From the NCBI GenBank assembly GCA_963556145.1, contig OY744463.1:1116001-1180000 (forward strand): a DNA stretch of 64,000 bases, in the 5' to 3' direction. The translations under genes and the position numbers were made by a program. A model generated the notes under the pieces. It searched no databases, had not been told where the DNA came from, and worked only from the letters and a program-made list of their open reading frames with translations. Shown piece by piece: positions 1 through 10,059 of the stretch (its first letter is position 1; each line of letters starts with the position of its first letter). Source of the DNA: Hygrocybe punicea (Eukaryota; Basidiomycota; Agaricomycetes; Agaricales; Hygrophoraceae).

Positions 1-330
1 GCAACCAATTGATAACTGTCAGGGAGCACAGCAGAATTGTCATCCACATCGAAGAGAACGAGAGCCGAGAGCTTCATTGTAAATTCTCCTCATGCATTGG
101 TCACAATGTATCGGCTACCGATTTGTGTGGCGATACCTACTAGGTTGCCAAGAATCCGTCAGACTTCACCAAAGCTTTGGAACACGACATTCATCTTTCT
201 ATTATTTGACTGTGCACCGTCCGATCCAACGCAGGCAGCTTTCTGTAGGATATTAAGCAGTTGAGTGAGTATCATTGTGGTCATGCAGATATGCACCTTC
301 ATATTTATTCTGCCGTTGAAATTTTCTTGA

Positions 331-656
331 TTGCTGATTTTTGCTTTGATGACTTTAGTCATCTTTCCGGTACTTCACCGCTTCAGCGACAACGTGGAGG
401 ATCTGGGACACCCGGCATTGGTCATCCGACGATGGGCAGATAACCTAGCTTCATCCGATCCTCGTATTGACATAGCTCTCAACAAGACGACAAGCATCAT
501 TGGTCACTGCACATACTTGTTCGCCAAGCTTCGCCGAACCACCGTCCTGCCATTGGGTCACATTAAAAGGGTCGTGGCCATCAATGCACTGGACGAGTGT
601 GCGAGCACCAGGCATCCCAAAGACACTTCCACCATTTATCAAGATTCTGCATACGT
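331..656 (+). pseudogene. NACHT/STAND NTPase-like fragment
   Basis: An open frame reads through a stretch ending in INALDEC, which matches the extended Walker B motif (DALDEC) of fungal NACHT/STAND NTPases. These are signal-transducing P-loop proteins often acting in non-self recognition. I see no Walker A upstream within the window, and upstream frames are interrupted, so this is a fragment. The frame stops being recognisable where a solo LTR enters at 657. Sequence after the LTR (1611-1820) could be degenerate downstream coding DNA but carries stops. The call rests on one motif and its neighbourhood; a chance match is possible. Confidence 0.4.
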
Positions 657-1606
657 TGTAGAGGGTCGACGTCCCTCTGAGTCCGTATCATCAATATATC
701 ATGAATCCGGACCAACCCGATGCCGCCATTCGACTTGCATTCGAACCCGACGTAACCCGACGCAACCCGACATGACGTGACGTGACGTGACCCGACGTGA
801 CCGACATAACCCGACGTATGCCGCTTCATCACAGCCACTCTCAGACCAAATCCGGCAGCCTCAAACGCCTCGGAGTTCCAATTCCAGGAGATGGATCTCT
901 TCGGACTCAATCCCCGACTTCGGATTTACTTTATTTATGCATCCCATCGTCCTTTCGGAGATATGTAGGACTTTCTAGATCTTTTCCTTGCATATTCGTT
1001 TTCCCCTCCATTTCCTGTCTTCGTTGCTTTGCAACCCCCCTTTCCACATCCCCATTCCAACCTTTCTTTGTAGCTTACCATCGGCCGAAGTAGACACGTC
1101 CGAAAGTAGATTACTGTTTCCTGTACTATAAAAACGGTCCCCGACGACCGTACAAAATAAGATACCCTTAGTCCCCGTTTCCCTCATAGTCAGAATCGTT
1201 TAAATCCCTTCAAATGCTCGTCCACGTAGTTCCTTAGCCTTTTTATAGTTTACTTCGTTGTCTTCCTCATTGTTCCCGTATATTCATTCATCGTTTCCGA
1301 CCCGACCCGACCCGACCCGACCCGACCCGTCGTACCCGACATCGTCGGCATCGTCGGGTTCATTCGTTTTCAGTCCGTTCACCATCGGGTTCATCGTCAT
1401 TTATCCATTTTCACTCCGTTCATCGCCGGATTCGTCGTAATTAGTCCCGTTTATGCGGCGGCTTTACTTTTATTTCACTTTCACTTCCTTTTACTACTAT
1501 TCCCGACACTGAATTATCCAGTCACTTCTACGCTGACACCCTCTGGTTAGGATCTTTATTTATTTCTTTTATATAGTTCCGAAGCCACCAAGAACCCGCA
1601 TCTACA
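657..1606 (+). mobile_element. Solo LTR, family A copy 1
   Basis: The 950 bp unit starts TGTAGA and ends TCTACA, and is flanked by a 4-bp duplication ACGT (653-656, 1607-1610). Near-identical copies lie at 33139-34116 and 46612-47505. A divergent relative at 51709-52493 is followed by a primer-binding-site-like motif and gag, which identifies the unit as an LTR. Visible parts are a terminal hairpin (AGAGGG..CCCTCT), a cluster of TGACGT repeats near 770-800, a TATA box near 1127, a GACCC microsatellite (6 units near 1299-1329) and T-rich 3' sequence. No internal region is attached, so it is a solo LTR left by recombination. Confidence 0.9.
1124..1151 (+). promoter_or_regulatory. LTR-A TATA box with adjacent inverted repeat
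   Basis: ACTATAAAA is followed directly by ACGGTC-CCCGAC-GACCGT, a perfect 6-bp inverted repeat between TATA and the expected start site. The same arrangement recurs in the other family-A LTRs at 33604-33631, 47065-47092 and 52122-52147. Confidence 0.7.
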
Positions 1607-1821
1607 ACGTGACGCACCCCACGACAAGCCTCACATTTGAGAAAAGCTGCTCGACATCAAGGATGCGAACACTGCTGCTAATATCTCCATCATCATCATT
1701 TCCTGGGAGATTCGCATAACCTAAGAGTCATACTGATGGGCGATCTTAGGAGGTGGTCGATGCATTCAGTCAGTTTCTTCAAGTGCGACGCACGTTCATT
1801 TTGTGACATATACTCTTACTA
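1607..1821. other. Non-coding or decayed flank
   Basis: Sequence between the solo LTR and the RecQ-DUF6589 element. Short open stretches exist but no gene I can support. It may be remnant coding DNA of the NACHT-like fragment. Confidence 0.4.
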
Positions 1822-1830
1822 CCTCATTGC

Positions 1831-1907
1831 TAGACCTGTGACCGTTCTCTCGGCGAGCCCTAAACGGGATATCTCGCTAGAGAGACCTGAAGATCTGAGC
1901 TTGAATT
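1831..1907 (+). repeat. Left terminal inverted repeat
   Basis: Pairs with the reverse complement of 15364-15435. Identical blocks are TAG, GTGACC, CTCTC, TAGAGAG and the final 17 bp AGATCTGAGCTTGAATT. A few small indels separate the arms. Confidence 0.75.
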
Positions 1908-3657
1908 TAGTTGTTCCCGGGAGTTTCTATATTAGGGTAGACTAAATAAGGAAATTTATCACGTTTCTCTTATCGTTATCTTATCAGGCCTTTACCTGCA
2001 GTTGCCCTTTCGATCGACTATTGCTACAACGACTGACATGGACTCTCCGCTGCTCAAAATTGACCTCGAAACAATTAGGAACTTGTCTGGCAACAACTTG
2101 ACAGCAAAATATCAGGAACTTCCATCCAACAAATTGCCCGGGCAAGACTTCTTTGCAGATCTGAGTGCTTCCGACACGGAAACAGCCTACAAGTTGTCTC
2201 TCTTGCTCTATGCTGCATCAAAGGGCACCAAATTGCCTCGCGTTTTCCAACTAAAAGCTACTCTGGCGCTCTTGGCCGGTCAGGATTCTTTGATTAATGC
2301 TGGAGCTGGTTCGGGAAAGACTCTCTGCATGGTTCTTCCAGCTCTTCTCGACCCCGGCTCGGTTTCCTTGGTAGTTTCTCCCCTGAAGAGGTTACAGCTC
2401 CTGCAGGTAAGTATTCCATCAAGTTTTGACCTTATTGAAGGATGGTTGCCTCAGGTTGCGGAATTTCAAGCATATGGACTGACTGTGGCTTCAATTAACG
2501 AGGACACGACAAACGCGCCCGAATTTTGGCAGGAGAGTTCATTTCTCATGTTTCTATCACGTCTCTGACTCATTTTCAGGCTGTACAAGCTGGGCAATAC
2601 ACAATCCTCGTCATACAACCAGAGCAACTACAAAGCTTCGAAGGCCACTTTCCTCGCCTTGCGCAAGCACTACGGAATCGGCATTTCGCCAAACTTGTCA
2701 AGCGAGTTCATGTGGATGAGGCACACACGATCTACACTGCCGGAATCTCCCTGTATGGCCTTCCGGCTTTCCGCCCGGCTTGGGGATCACTGGGCCAACT
2801 TCACTTGGTTCTCGCCAAAGACACTCCATTTCAAGCACTCTCCGGAACATTTCCCAGCCACATCATCAAGTGCGTTGCAGATAAATTGTTGTTCCCATCA
2901 AGTTTCGTCGCCATCACTCTCACGTCAAACCGCCCGAACATCACCTACGCGACGCACACTATCACCGGATCACTCAGCAACTTTCGTAACCTCCAGTTCT
3001 TGATTCCTGATACCCAAAATCAACCATTCGAAATTAATTTAATCCCCAAAACCCTCATCTTCCATGACGACCGCCAAGAGGCTGCCAATGCCACCAAATT
3101 TCTCAACAATCTCTGCCCTGAATCCATGCGTCACAAGCGCATTGCCAAGCACTACCACAGTACTATGTCAGACGAATACCTAGAACAGACCTTCAACGAC
3201 TTTGCCGCGCCTGGTGGGACAACGAGGATACTGTGCGCAACGTCAGGTGCTTCAACGGTAAGTGTTCATTTCTCAAAGTGTTTTCACTCACGTTTCTTGT
3301 TCTCAGGGTCTTGACGTACCAGATATTGCATGCGTCATTCAATACGGAGTCTGCAGAGACATCCCGAACCTTCTACGGAGGGGCGGACGCGGCGGACGTT
3401 GTGACGGCGAGTGTGGTTGTAGACCCGAATGGGAATCTACGAAAGTGGTGATCAGCTAAGAAGTGATCAGAGGAGTTTAGTGTCTATAGTCTAGCCAATC
3501 CAACCCGAATCCAGGGTTCTGGATCAGAGGGGAAGTGAAGGGAGTGGAGTACAAAGACTAATGAGATGATACGAAGCGAGGACTAAGAAATAGAACTGAA
3601 GGGATGCAATACGATAGGATGTAATATGATATGGTGGGATATGATAATATATAGGTT

Positions 3658-3686
3658 GTAGTATAAGGGTACATCTTTTATACTAC
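3658..3686 (-). promoter_or_regulatory. LTR-B TATA region within a 9-bp inverted repeat
   Basis: GTAGTATAA and TTATACTAC form a perfect inverted repeat around 11 bp. On the element strand this overlaps TATAAAA. Copies at 9705-9733 and 60996-61024 keep both arms although the spacer varies. Confidence 0.6.
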
Positions 3687-3849
3687 TGGGAGAGATCCTG
3701 TGCTGTAGTAACTATGTACTACAAGCGAAGGCTGTAACTGATGGTAGAGAGGTGGAGCGGAGTATAGGGGGAATGGTGCTATGTACTAAGTAACGGGAAA
3801 CGAAGATATATCATATGTAACTATATATGTACTGATTCCGGGTCGTTAG

Positions 3850-5522
3850 TGTTATGTTTCCAACTCCGCTTCCAACCCCGATGCCCATTCCGATACCCAC
3901 CATGACGATTCTGCACTGCACACCTTCCTTTTTCATTTCATTTTGTCCTTTGTCCTCCTTTCAACGTCATTGTTTCTTCATTTGGACATCCTTGTATTTT
4001 CTTATTCTTGTTCTCTTTTTGTCCCTTCTTCTAGAACAATCCAGACCGACCATGGACACATCCCCACGTTACCTTGCTGTACCCGAATAGTCTCCTTGCC
4101 GACGGACATCATCGCTATTGTCTTTTCCCTCGCCCTGACATATTGTTGACTTCATCCCACGACAAACCGATTCACAATGGCTGTACTCCCGACACAGCTC
4201 ATTACTGTAATTGTTATTGGCAGCATTGCCATCACCTTCCTGATCGGTTTCTACTTTGTTATGATCTATCTTTGGCATCGGCATCGAAACCCTTCCACCA
4301 TTGATACTTCTGACTTCCACCTCAACAATATCTCGACACGTAATTGACAATTGCCATTCCCGGATATATGGTTTCCACTTTCGTATTCTGTGCCTACCAT
4401 TATCCTCCCTGACGATCCGACGACATTCCTCACCTGCACGCATGCCCTGGACAATCCTCGATCACGGGACATTTCACTGTTCTCTCTAATCCGACCATTG
4501 CCGAAGCACATTCTTTTGGACTTCGACCACAGACCATACGACTTCCCAAACAGTGAACCAACCCCTATCACATATTGTTCGCACGACACCGCTTCAATGC
4601 AGTACCCGACGACTTGTTCCCACAGCTTGTCACTCGTGCCATGACTCGAAACCTGGACCCACATTCATTTAACCTTTTCCATCTATAACCTTGATATCTC
4701 CCACACTCGTTTACAATGATACCCTTTCTTGGACGAATACCGACATCAAGTGGACCTTCTTGTTCCACAAACAGGACAAGACACCGCTCCTCGATATGTC
4801 ATCAACAGACATCGTCATCCGGTACAGCTTATGCTGTTCATATGTCTGACCTCGACTAGCCCATTGTCCTAGTTGGTTTTTTCCTCTATACATTCCTTCA
4901 TTTTCTTTCATACCAACCTTGCCGCTATATCCATGCTACCTCAAGACACTCTCATTGCCAACCCCACACTGGACGATACCCATCTTTGACCCGACCGTGC
5001 AACGCACTTGCCAAACTGCGCACTTGCCTGTTACAGCAAGTGTAGACCCCGAATTGGCAATTCTGCTTGTCACATGATCCGATGACAAATCATCCGAGTC
5101 ATCCGGACCTCTTCTATCCTCAATGACACCCGGGCCTCCAGTTGGATCGCGAGAACATCGACATGAGGACGCCTCATGTACGCCTCATGGTGAACACATG
5201 GTAGAGTTGGACATGTTGTGGCTTCATGGTTGTATTCCTATTTACCTCCCCTCAAGACCAGCCACTATATGTACTGTTCTTGTTGTTGGTTCGGACTTTT
5301 TCTTCTTTTCCTTTCCTTACGTTTAGTCTGGTTCTTGGGGCAGACTCATCTTGTTTTGGGTAACCCCCACGGCTCGCAATGACATTAGACCTTGACCCCC
5401 CCCTTCTTAGCAGTGTTGTCTTAGCTGTAAGCAACAATGAAAGCTGCTGTTCTCCCCTCTGGAAGCCGATCCCCTGTTAAGTTGATTGTTGCTGGAGCCC
5501 GCTGCAGAAGCGATCCGTAACA
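3850..5522. mobile_element. Solo LTR, family C (1.67 kb)
   Basis: The unit starts TGTTATG and ends CGTAACA and is flanked by the 5-bp duplication GTTAG (3845-3849, 5523-5527). It sits inside the 3' LTR of the gag-only element. It is C/T-rich on this strand with no coding frame I can support. Its clean TG..CA ends, short inverted termini and 5-bp duplication fit a solo LTR of an unrelated, long-LTR family. No second copy exists in the window, so the LTR nature is inferred from the ends only. Confidence 0.75.
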
Positions 5523-6023
5523 GTTAGAGACATCGCATCTTGAGTATGAACGATTCCGGAGGCGGAATCCAGAGCCGAATCGACGGAAAAGACCGGAAAC
5601 GGGCGGAATCGATGATACGTGAATGGGAATGGACGAGGACGAAGTGGGATATGAAGAGGATTCGGGTCCAGAGGGCCCGGAGCCTCTACATCCGGTCAGG
5701 ACTCAGATAGAGACCATCCCTGGTCGATCCATACAAAATAACGAAGATACCGGGGTCGTGGGAATAAATGAGCGGATGCGATGTCGAAAATGGACGGAAA
5801 CGGGAGTACAATGTGAGCGGAGTCGAAGCCGGCGGGTATCGAAGCGTCGGGAGGCAGTGGTCCGGAGCTACTGAAAGAGGGTGGGGCGAAACGGCTGGAC
5901 AGGAAAATAAAGGTCACGTGACGGGGCAACAAATACAAACAAGAAAACTTTTCAACACGACTTTCAACAATCTCGACAACATCCTCAACAAGCAACAAAC
6001 ACCAATACCAACCTCAATACCAA

Positions 6024-7492
6024 ATGTCGACGGAATACAACAAATTCCTCAATAATCTCGATGCGGAAACGCGGCAAGACTTCGAGAGCACCGTGGCCGA
6101 GTTACTAGAAGTCGACGCGGCCGGAATTGATATCGTACGCGACGGATTCGAGAATGAAGCACGGCAATGGGTGGTGAGACGACGACGGGCCATGGTAAGA
6201 GATCCCGTTCCTGTAAACGGCACGGACTAACGATACCCGGCAGCGGAACTACAGGGGAATCTTGGCGGAAATCCGGGACAACAGAATCGACGTGACGGAA
6301 CCGAAGGATTTCTCGATGGGCGGAGAGATGGTGGTGGAGGTCGAGGAATGGTTGCGGAGCTGGGAAAACTACGAACGGGAACGGAAAGAGGCGAGGCGTC
6401 GGGAAGCTGTACGGTTGCAGGAGGAAAAGGAGGAGGAAGCGAGGAAACAATGGGTCGAGGAGGCGGAAAGGATTGAGCGGCAACGGGCGGAGGAATCGCA
6501 TCAGTACGAAGAGGAGATGAATAGGAGGGCGGAAGCGGAGAAGCGGATCGAGGAGGCGGAAAGGGCGAAGGCGGCAGAGGCAGCAAAAGGGGAGGCTGAT
6601 GCAGCCGCGGAAAGGGACCGGGAGGAAACCGCACAAACCAGCCATCACGGAAGCGAGGACGAGGAGGGCACCTGGTCCGATCAACAACTACAAAAATACG
6701 AGAGGCTTCAAGTACTGAACGCAATCAAAAACAAAAAGCTCAACCGGGATAAGAGGGTCACCCGGGACGACGAAACTGTTCACGGGGACTACAACAGCGG
6801 CAACGATTTCTCGAATGCGAGCGGGAACGAGGACGCGGAACCGAAGGGAAAGATTCTGGGGGTAAGTGATATCTCGCGGACTCGTATATCCATTGTGCCT
6901 AACTAATCCGTAGTACATGCAGTCGTTCCGGATCCGGCAATGCGATGCGTGCGTGACCGCCAATGCAGTTTGTCGCGGAATCGAGGGGTACGCGTGCGAT
7001 CGGTGCAAAAGACTTAAACGACGTTGCGGATTGTCGATGAAGGGACCGGCCACCGGATCTGGAAAAGCGGAAAGGAAAGGGAAGGCGAAGGCGGGTAGTC
7101 CGAAGAGAAAGGTCGTCGCGAAGAAGATACCAAAGCCCGTGAGGAAGCCTAGGTTGCGGACCGGAGAGGCGTCGACGAGTAAGCGGACGTTGACCGACGT
7201 CGAACCGGATACGGAATCGGAGCGGGACGAAGGGAGACGAGGAAATCCGTTCAAGCACCCGCGGATCGGAGCCGGAATCAACGACCACGTCCGGGCAGTA
7301 CGCAAGATGGCGATGGAAATGCAAAGGGAGATATCGACGATCGCGGATGGCCTCTCTGAATACGTCGCGGAGGTCCACACCAAGCTAACCCATTGGACGC
7401 AGGAGCTAAATCGACTACGCGCGAACCAGGCCCATATCCTGGGTCAACTCGACCTAATCGACCCGAAACTCGACGAAAGGAGAAGGGAGTAA
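6024..7492 (+). CDS. Antisense coiled-coil / Zn2Cys6-like protein of LTR element
   Basis: Three exons (6024-6194, 6244-6861, 6914-7492), all in phase 0, encode about 455 aa. Introns show GTAAG donors, CTAAC branch sites and CAG/TAG acceptors. Residues ~58-200 are highly charged (Glu/Arg/Lys/Ala) and look like a long coiled coil with an acidic serine tail. Residues 273-301 carry C-X2-C-X6-C-X7-C-X2-C-X6-C, the spacing of fungal Zn2Cys6 DNA-binding clusters, with the basic patch KRLKRR in the second half. A basic linker and a short C-terminal helix follow. The gene runs opposite to gag and ends 79 bp from its stop. The second copy (61676-63090) differs by in-frame indels, which suggests protein-level constraint. 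The function is unknown; DNA binding or regulation of the element is an inference. Confidence 0.8.
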
Positions 7493-7571
7493 AAGGGGAA
7501 TGGACGAAAAGGGAAGGGAAAGCGGAACGTCGAACAATGTATATAAAATAAAAATAGAGTATATAATAAAA

Positions 7572-9236
7572 CTATAAACGGAAAAGAGGGAAACGGAACG
7601 ACGAGATAAGATAACCGGAATCTGGGGGTCGAGGAGGAGGACGGGACCGGAATACAACGGAAACGAAACAGGTCCAGAATGAGCGGGAAACAATGGAAAC
7701 TAGAAATGGAAACGAAAATATAAATAAATGAGAAACGGGAGCAGAAACGGAAAGCGGAACGGAAGACGAAAACGCAAAAATAGGAGATGGAAACAGGTCT
7801 ACATCCCCACAAGAGTTTCTGAAAGAAGGTCGGAGGCAGAACGACAAGAGGAGGCGGAGAACTTCTTGCAAATATTCGAGCGAGGTGTCGAGGGGGCGGA
7901 GGTCCAGAATGCGATCACAAAGTAGAATGAAGACGGAAACGAGGAATAAAATAAAATCGAGAACCGGAGTGCCGACACCAACACGATCCCATATAACGGG
8001 TGTGCCGCGTGACAGGTCTAAAAATGACAGGGTGCCCCAAGCGGGCGAAGACAGAACCGACAATGATACGGGAGCGGAAACGATGAGGGGAACCGGGAAC
8101 GAAGGGGTCAACATAACGGAATCGGAACCGGAATCGAAATCAAATAAAAGGGGTGGAATGGAGTCCGGAATGGGAACGGGTACGGAATACTCAACCAAAG
8201 TCAACGGAATCTCGATAGACGGTGACGGAGGACAATATGGCGGCGATATCGGGGACGGAATGTCTATTTCTGGAGAGCCCGAGGACAATGGGAGCGGGTC
8301 CGGTACGAGTTCGTGGACGGAAAGCGGAGGGGTCGAATCCGGAGATGACGTGGACGAAATAGGAAATGAATTGGATAAATCGGTGACCGGCATCGATAAA
8401 TCGGGAATGGGATCGGACGGGGACGACACGGGACTGGACGACAATACCTGTAAACAAATGACGGTCTCGACGGGCACCAGAATGGACAGGGACAGAATAT
8501 GCGATAAAGAGGATGGAGTATACGTAGGACCGGAATGAACGTGGGCGACGGAACGAACGACGGTGGGTGGGATCGAGGTCAGAATTGGGACCGGAGATGA
8601 CAAAGCTATGACGGGTGGGGGACTGGGACCGGAATCGGGACTAGAGATGGTAACGGCAAGGGAAGGGGATTTTGGAACGGAGCGATAACCGGAAAGTAGG
8701 AATAAGGCGGCATCGTGGAAAACATCGAGCGGGTACGGATCGTCGTGGTAATGGTCGGGAAGAAGGTAATGGAGGCGTTCTTCAATACGTAGACGAAGGT
8801 CTGAGTCGAATCCGTTGGCGAAGTATGTGTTCTGTTGCTTATCCGTTAGACGGCCGTTGTCAAACAAGACACCGGAAATGCGTATGAAATCCTGGAAATA
8901 TTGTCCTAAGTCCGCTTTGTTCTCTATACCGTAAGCCGATTGTCGTCGCGTAAGTTGATCGAGATCCGAGATCGTATACCGGATGGAATTCGTAGCACCG
9001 TGATAAAAGTCGAAGACGGCACGTCGGAAAGCAATGAAGTCCTTTGCTGAAGCGGCGGGTAGGGTAGACCAAAGTTCGTAATCGTCGTTATCGAGGTACC
9101 GGAGCGTGTAGCGAATCTTCATAGTGTCCGTGAGTCCACAGTCGGAGCCGAGCATGTCAATTTCGTCAAAGAAGCGGGGAAGGTTGTGTTCGTCACCATG
9201 AAACGTCGGGGCTGAACGATCACCTCGGAGAGGCAT
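7572..9236 (-). CDS. Gag protein of LTR element, copy 1
   Basis: An open frame of about 554 aa begins at the ATG at 9236, about 200 bp from the primer-binding motif. The first ~200 residues are a Ty3/Gypsy-type capsid-like region (FFDEIDMLG, DYELWSTLP, ELGQYF-type motifs) that aligns by eye with the gag at 52764 and with the truncated copy at 63241. The rest is Pro/Ser/Thr-rich. No CCHC zinc knuckle is visible, unlike the gag at 52764-58150, so the C-terminal half may be read-through beyond an unrecognised intron. Its role would be particle formation for the non-autonomous element. Confidence 0.75.
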   Translation of the reverse strand: MPLRGDRSAPTFHGDEHNLPRFFDEIDMLGSDCGLTDTMKIRYTLRYLDNDDYELWSTLPAASAKDFIAFRRAVFDFYHGATNSIRYTISDLDQLTRRQSAYGIENKADLGQYFQDFIRISGVLFDNGRLTDKQQNTYFANGFDSDLRLRIEERLHYLLPDHYHDDPYPLDVFHDAALFLLSGYRSVPKSPSLAVTISSPDSGPSPPPVIALSSPVPILTSIPPTVVRSVAHVHSGPTYTPSSLSHILSLSILVPVETVICLQVLSSSPVSSPSDPIPDLSMPVTDLSNSFPISSTSSPDSTPPLSVHELVPDPLPLSSGSPEIDIPSPISPPYCPPSPSIEIPLTLVEYSVPVPIPDSIPPLLFDFDSGSDSVMLTPSFPVPLIVSAPVSLSVLSSPAWGTLSFLDLSRGTPVIWDRVGVGTPVLDFILFLVSVFILLCDRILDLRPLDTSLEYLQEVLRLLLSFCLRPSFRNSCGDVDLFPSPIFAFSSSVPLSVSAPVSHLFIFSFPFLVSIVSRSFWTCFVSVVFRSRPPPRPPDSGYLISSFRFPLFRL

Positions 9237-9427
9237 CAATTCCGTATGTCATATCGGGAATGTCTAAATCGGGATGCGGGTCGGAAAGCGGGTCGGGTCG
9301 AGGAGGTTCAAGGTCAAGGTCGAAGGCGTAAGTGGAACTAAATAACTAGAGTCGGGTAGAAGAGGGAAATGTCATGAAAGTCAAAGCCGACCGTGGGGAG
9401 GGTATGAAAAGACAAAAGAAATAAACT

Positions 9428-9444
9428 CCTCGCGGTGGGCTCCA
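9428..9444 (-). promoter_or_regulatory. Putative primer-binding site
   Basis: On the element strand this reads TGGAGCCCACCGCGAGG, two bases after the 5' LTR. The identical 17-mer lies two bases after the LTR at 51709-52493. It begins with TGG, as expected for pairing with a tRNA CCA end. I cannot name the tRNA. Confidence 0.65.
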
Positions 9445-9446
9445 GT

Positions 9447-10059
9447 TGTGACGGCGAGTGTGGTTGTAGACCCGAATGGGAATCTACGAAAGTGGTGATC
9501 AGCTAAGAAGTGATCAGAGGAGTTTAGTGTCTATAGTCTAGCCAATCCAACCCGAATCCAGGGTTCTGGATCAGAGGGGAAGTGAAGGGAGTGGAGTACA
9601 AAGACTAATGAGATGATACGAAGCGAGGACTAAGAAATAGAACTGAAGGGATGCAATACGATAGGATGTAATATGATATGGTGGGATATGATAATATATA
9701 GGTTGTAGTATAAGGGTACATCTTTTATACTACTGGGAGAGATCCTGTGCTGTAGTAACTATGTACTACAAGCGAAGGCTGTAACTGATGGTAGAGAGGT
9801 GGAGCGGAGTATAGGGGGAATGGTGCTATGTACTAAGTAACGGGAAACGAAGATATATCATATGTAACTATATACGTACTGATTCCGGGTCGTTAGAGAC
9901 ATCGCATCTTGAGTATGAACGATTCCGGAGGCGGAATCCGGAGCCGAATCGACGGAAAAGACCGGAAACGGGCGGAATCGATGATACGTGAATGGGAATG
10001 GACGAGGACGAAGTGGGATATGAAGAGGATTCGGGTCCAGAGGGCCCGGAGCCTCTACA
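9447..10059 (-). repeat. 5' LTR (family B)
   Basis: 613 bp. On the minus strand it starts TGTAGAGGCTC and ends CGCCGTCACA. It contains the TATA/inverted repeat at 9705-9733. It is followed outside by ACGT, the target duplication. Confidence 0.9.

Larger units (their letters stand above)
3400..5690 (-). repeat. 3' LTR (family B) interrupted by a nested LTR
   Basis: The sequence from TGTGACGG at 3400 and from AGAGACATC at 5528 to CCTCTACA at 5690 matches 9447-10059 almost base for base. The break at 3850-5522 is the 1673 bp insert plus a duplicated GTTAG. Confidence 0.9.
3400..10059 (-). mobile_element. Gag-only LTR retroelement with antisense gene, copy 1
   Basis: Both LTRs are 613 bp once the nested insert is removed. 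The 5' LTR is 9447-10059 and the 3' LTR is 3400-3849 plus 5528-5690. By eye they differ at only two positions, so the insertion is young. A primer-binding-site-like motif sits 2 bp inside the 5' LTR. The internal part (5691-9446) encodes gag on the element strand and, tail to tail, an antisense coiled-coil/Zn2Cys6-like gene. No protease, reverse transcriptase, RNase H or integrase is visible, so it must move with enzymes from another element (TR-GAG-like architecture). The target duplication is ACGT. A second, partial copy starts at 60757. Confidence 0.88.

Noticed and set aside
657..1606. DNA-transposon reading of the family A unit from its 10-bp ACGTTGTAGA/TCTACAACGT inverted ends
   Set aside because: Copy 3 is flanked by ACGA rather than ACGT, showing that the outer 4 bp are target duplication; the related copy at 51709 has a primer site and gag after it.
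1819..1830. A 12-bp target duplication CTACCTCATTGC for the RecQ-DUF6589 element
   Set aside because: The ungapped alignment of the two inverted repeats fixes the ends so that only 9 bp lie outside; the other 3 bp overlap the TAG/CTA termini.
7885..8538. Plus-strand frame of 217 codons opposite gag
   Set aside because: Gly/Ser/Asp-rich shadow of the Pro/Ser-rich gag frame; it is not kept as one frame in the second copy.
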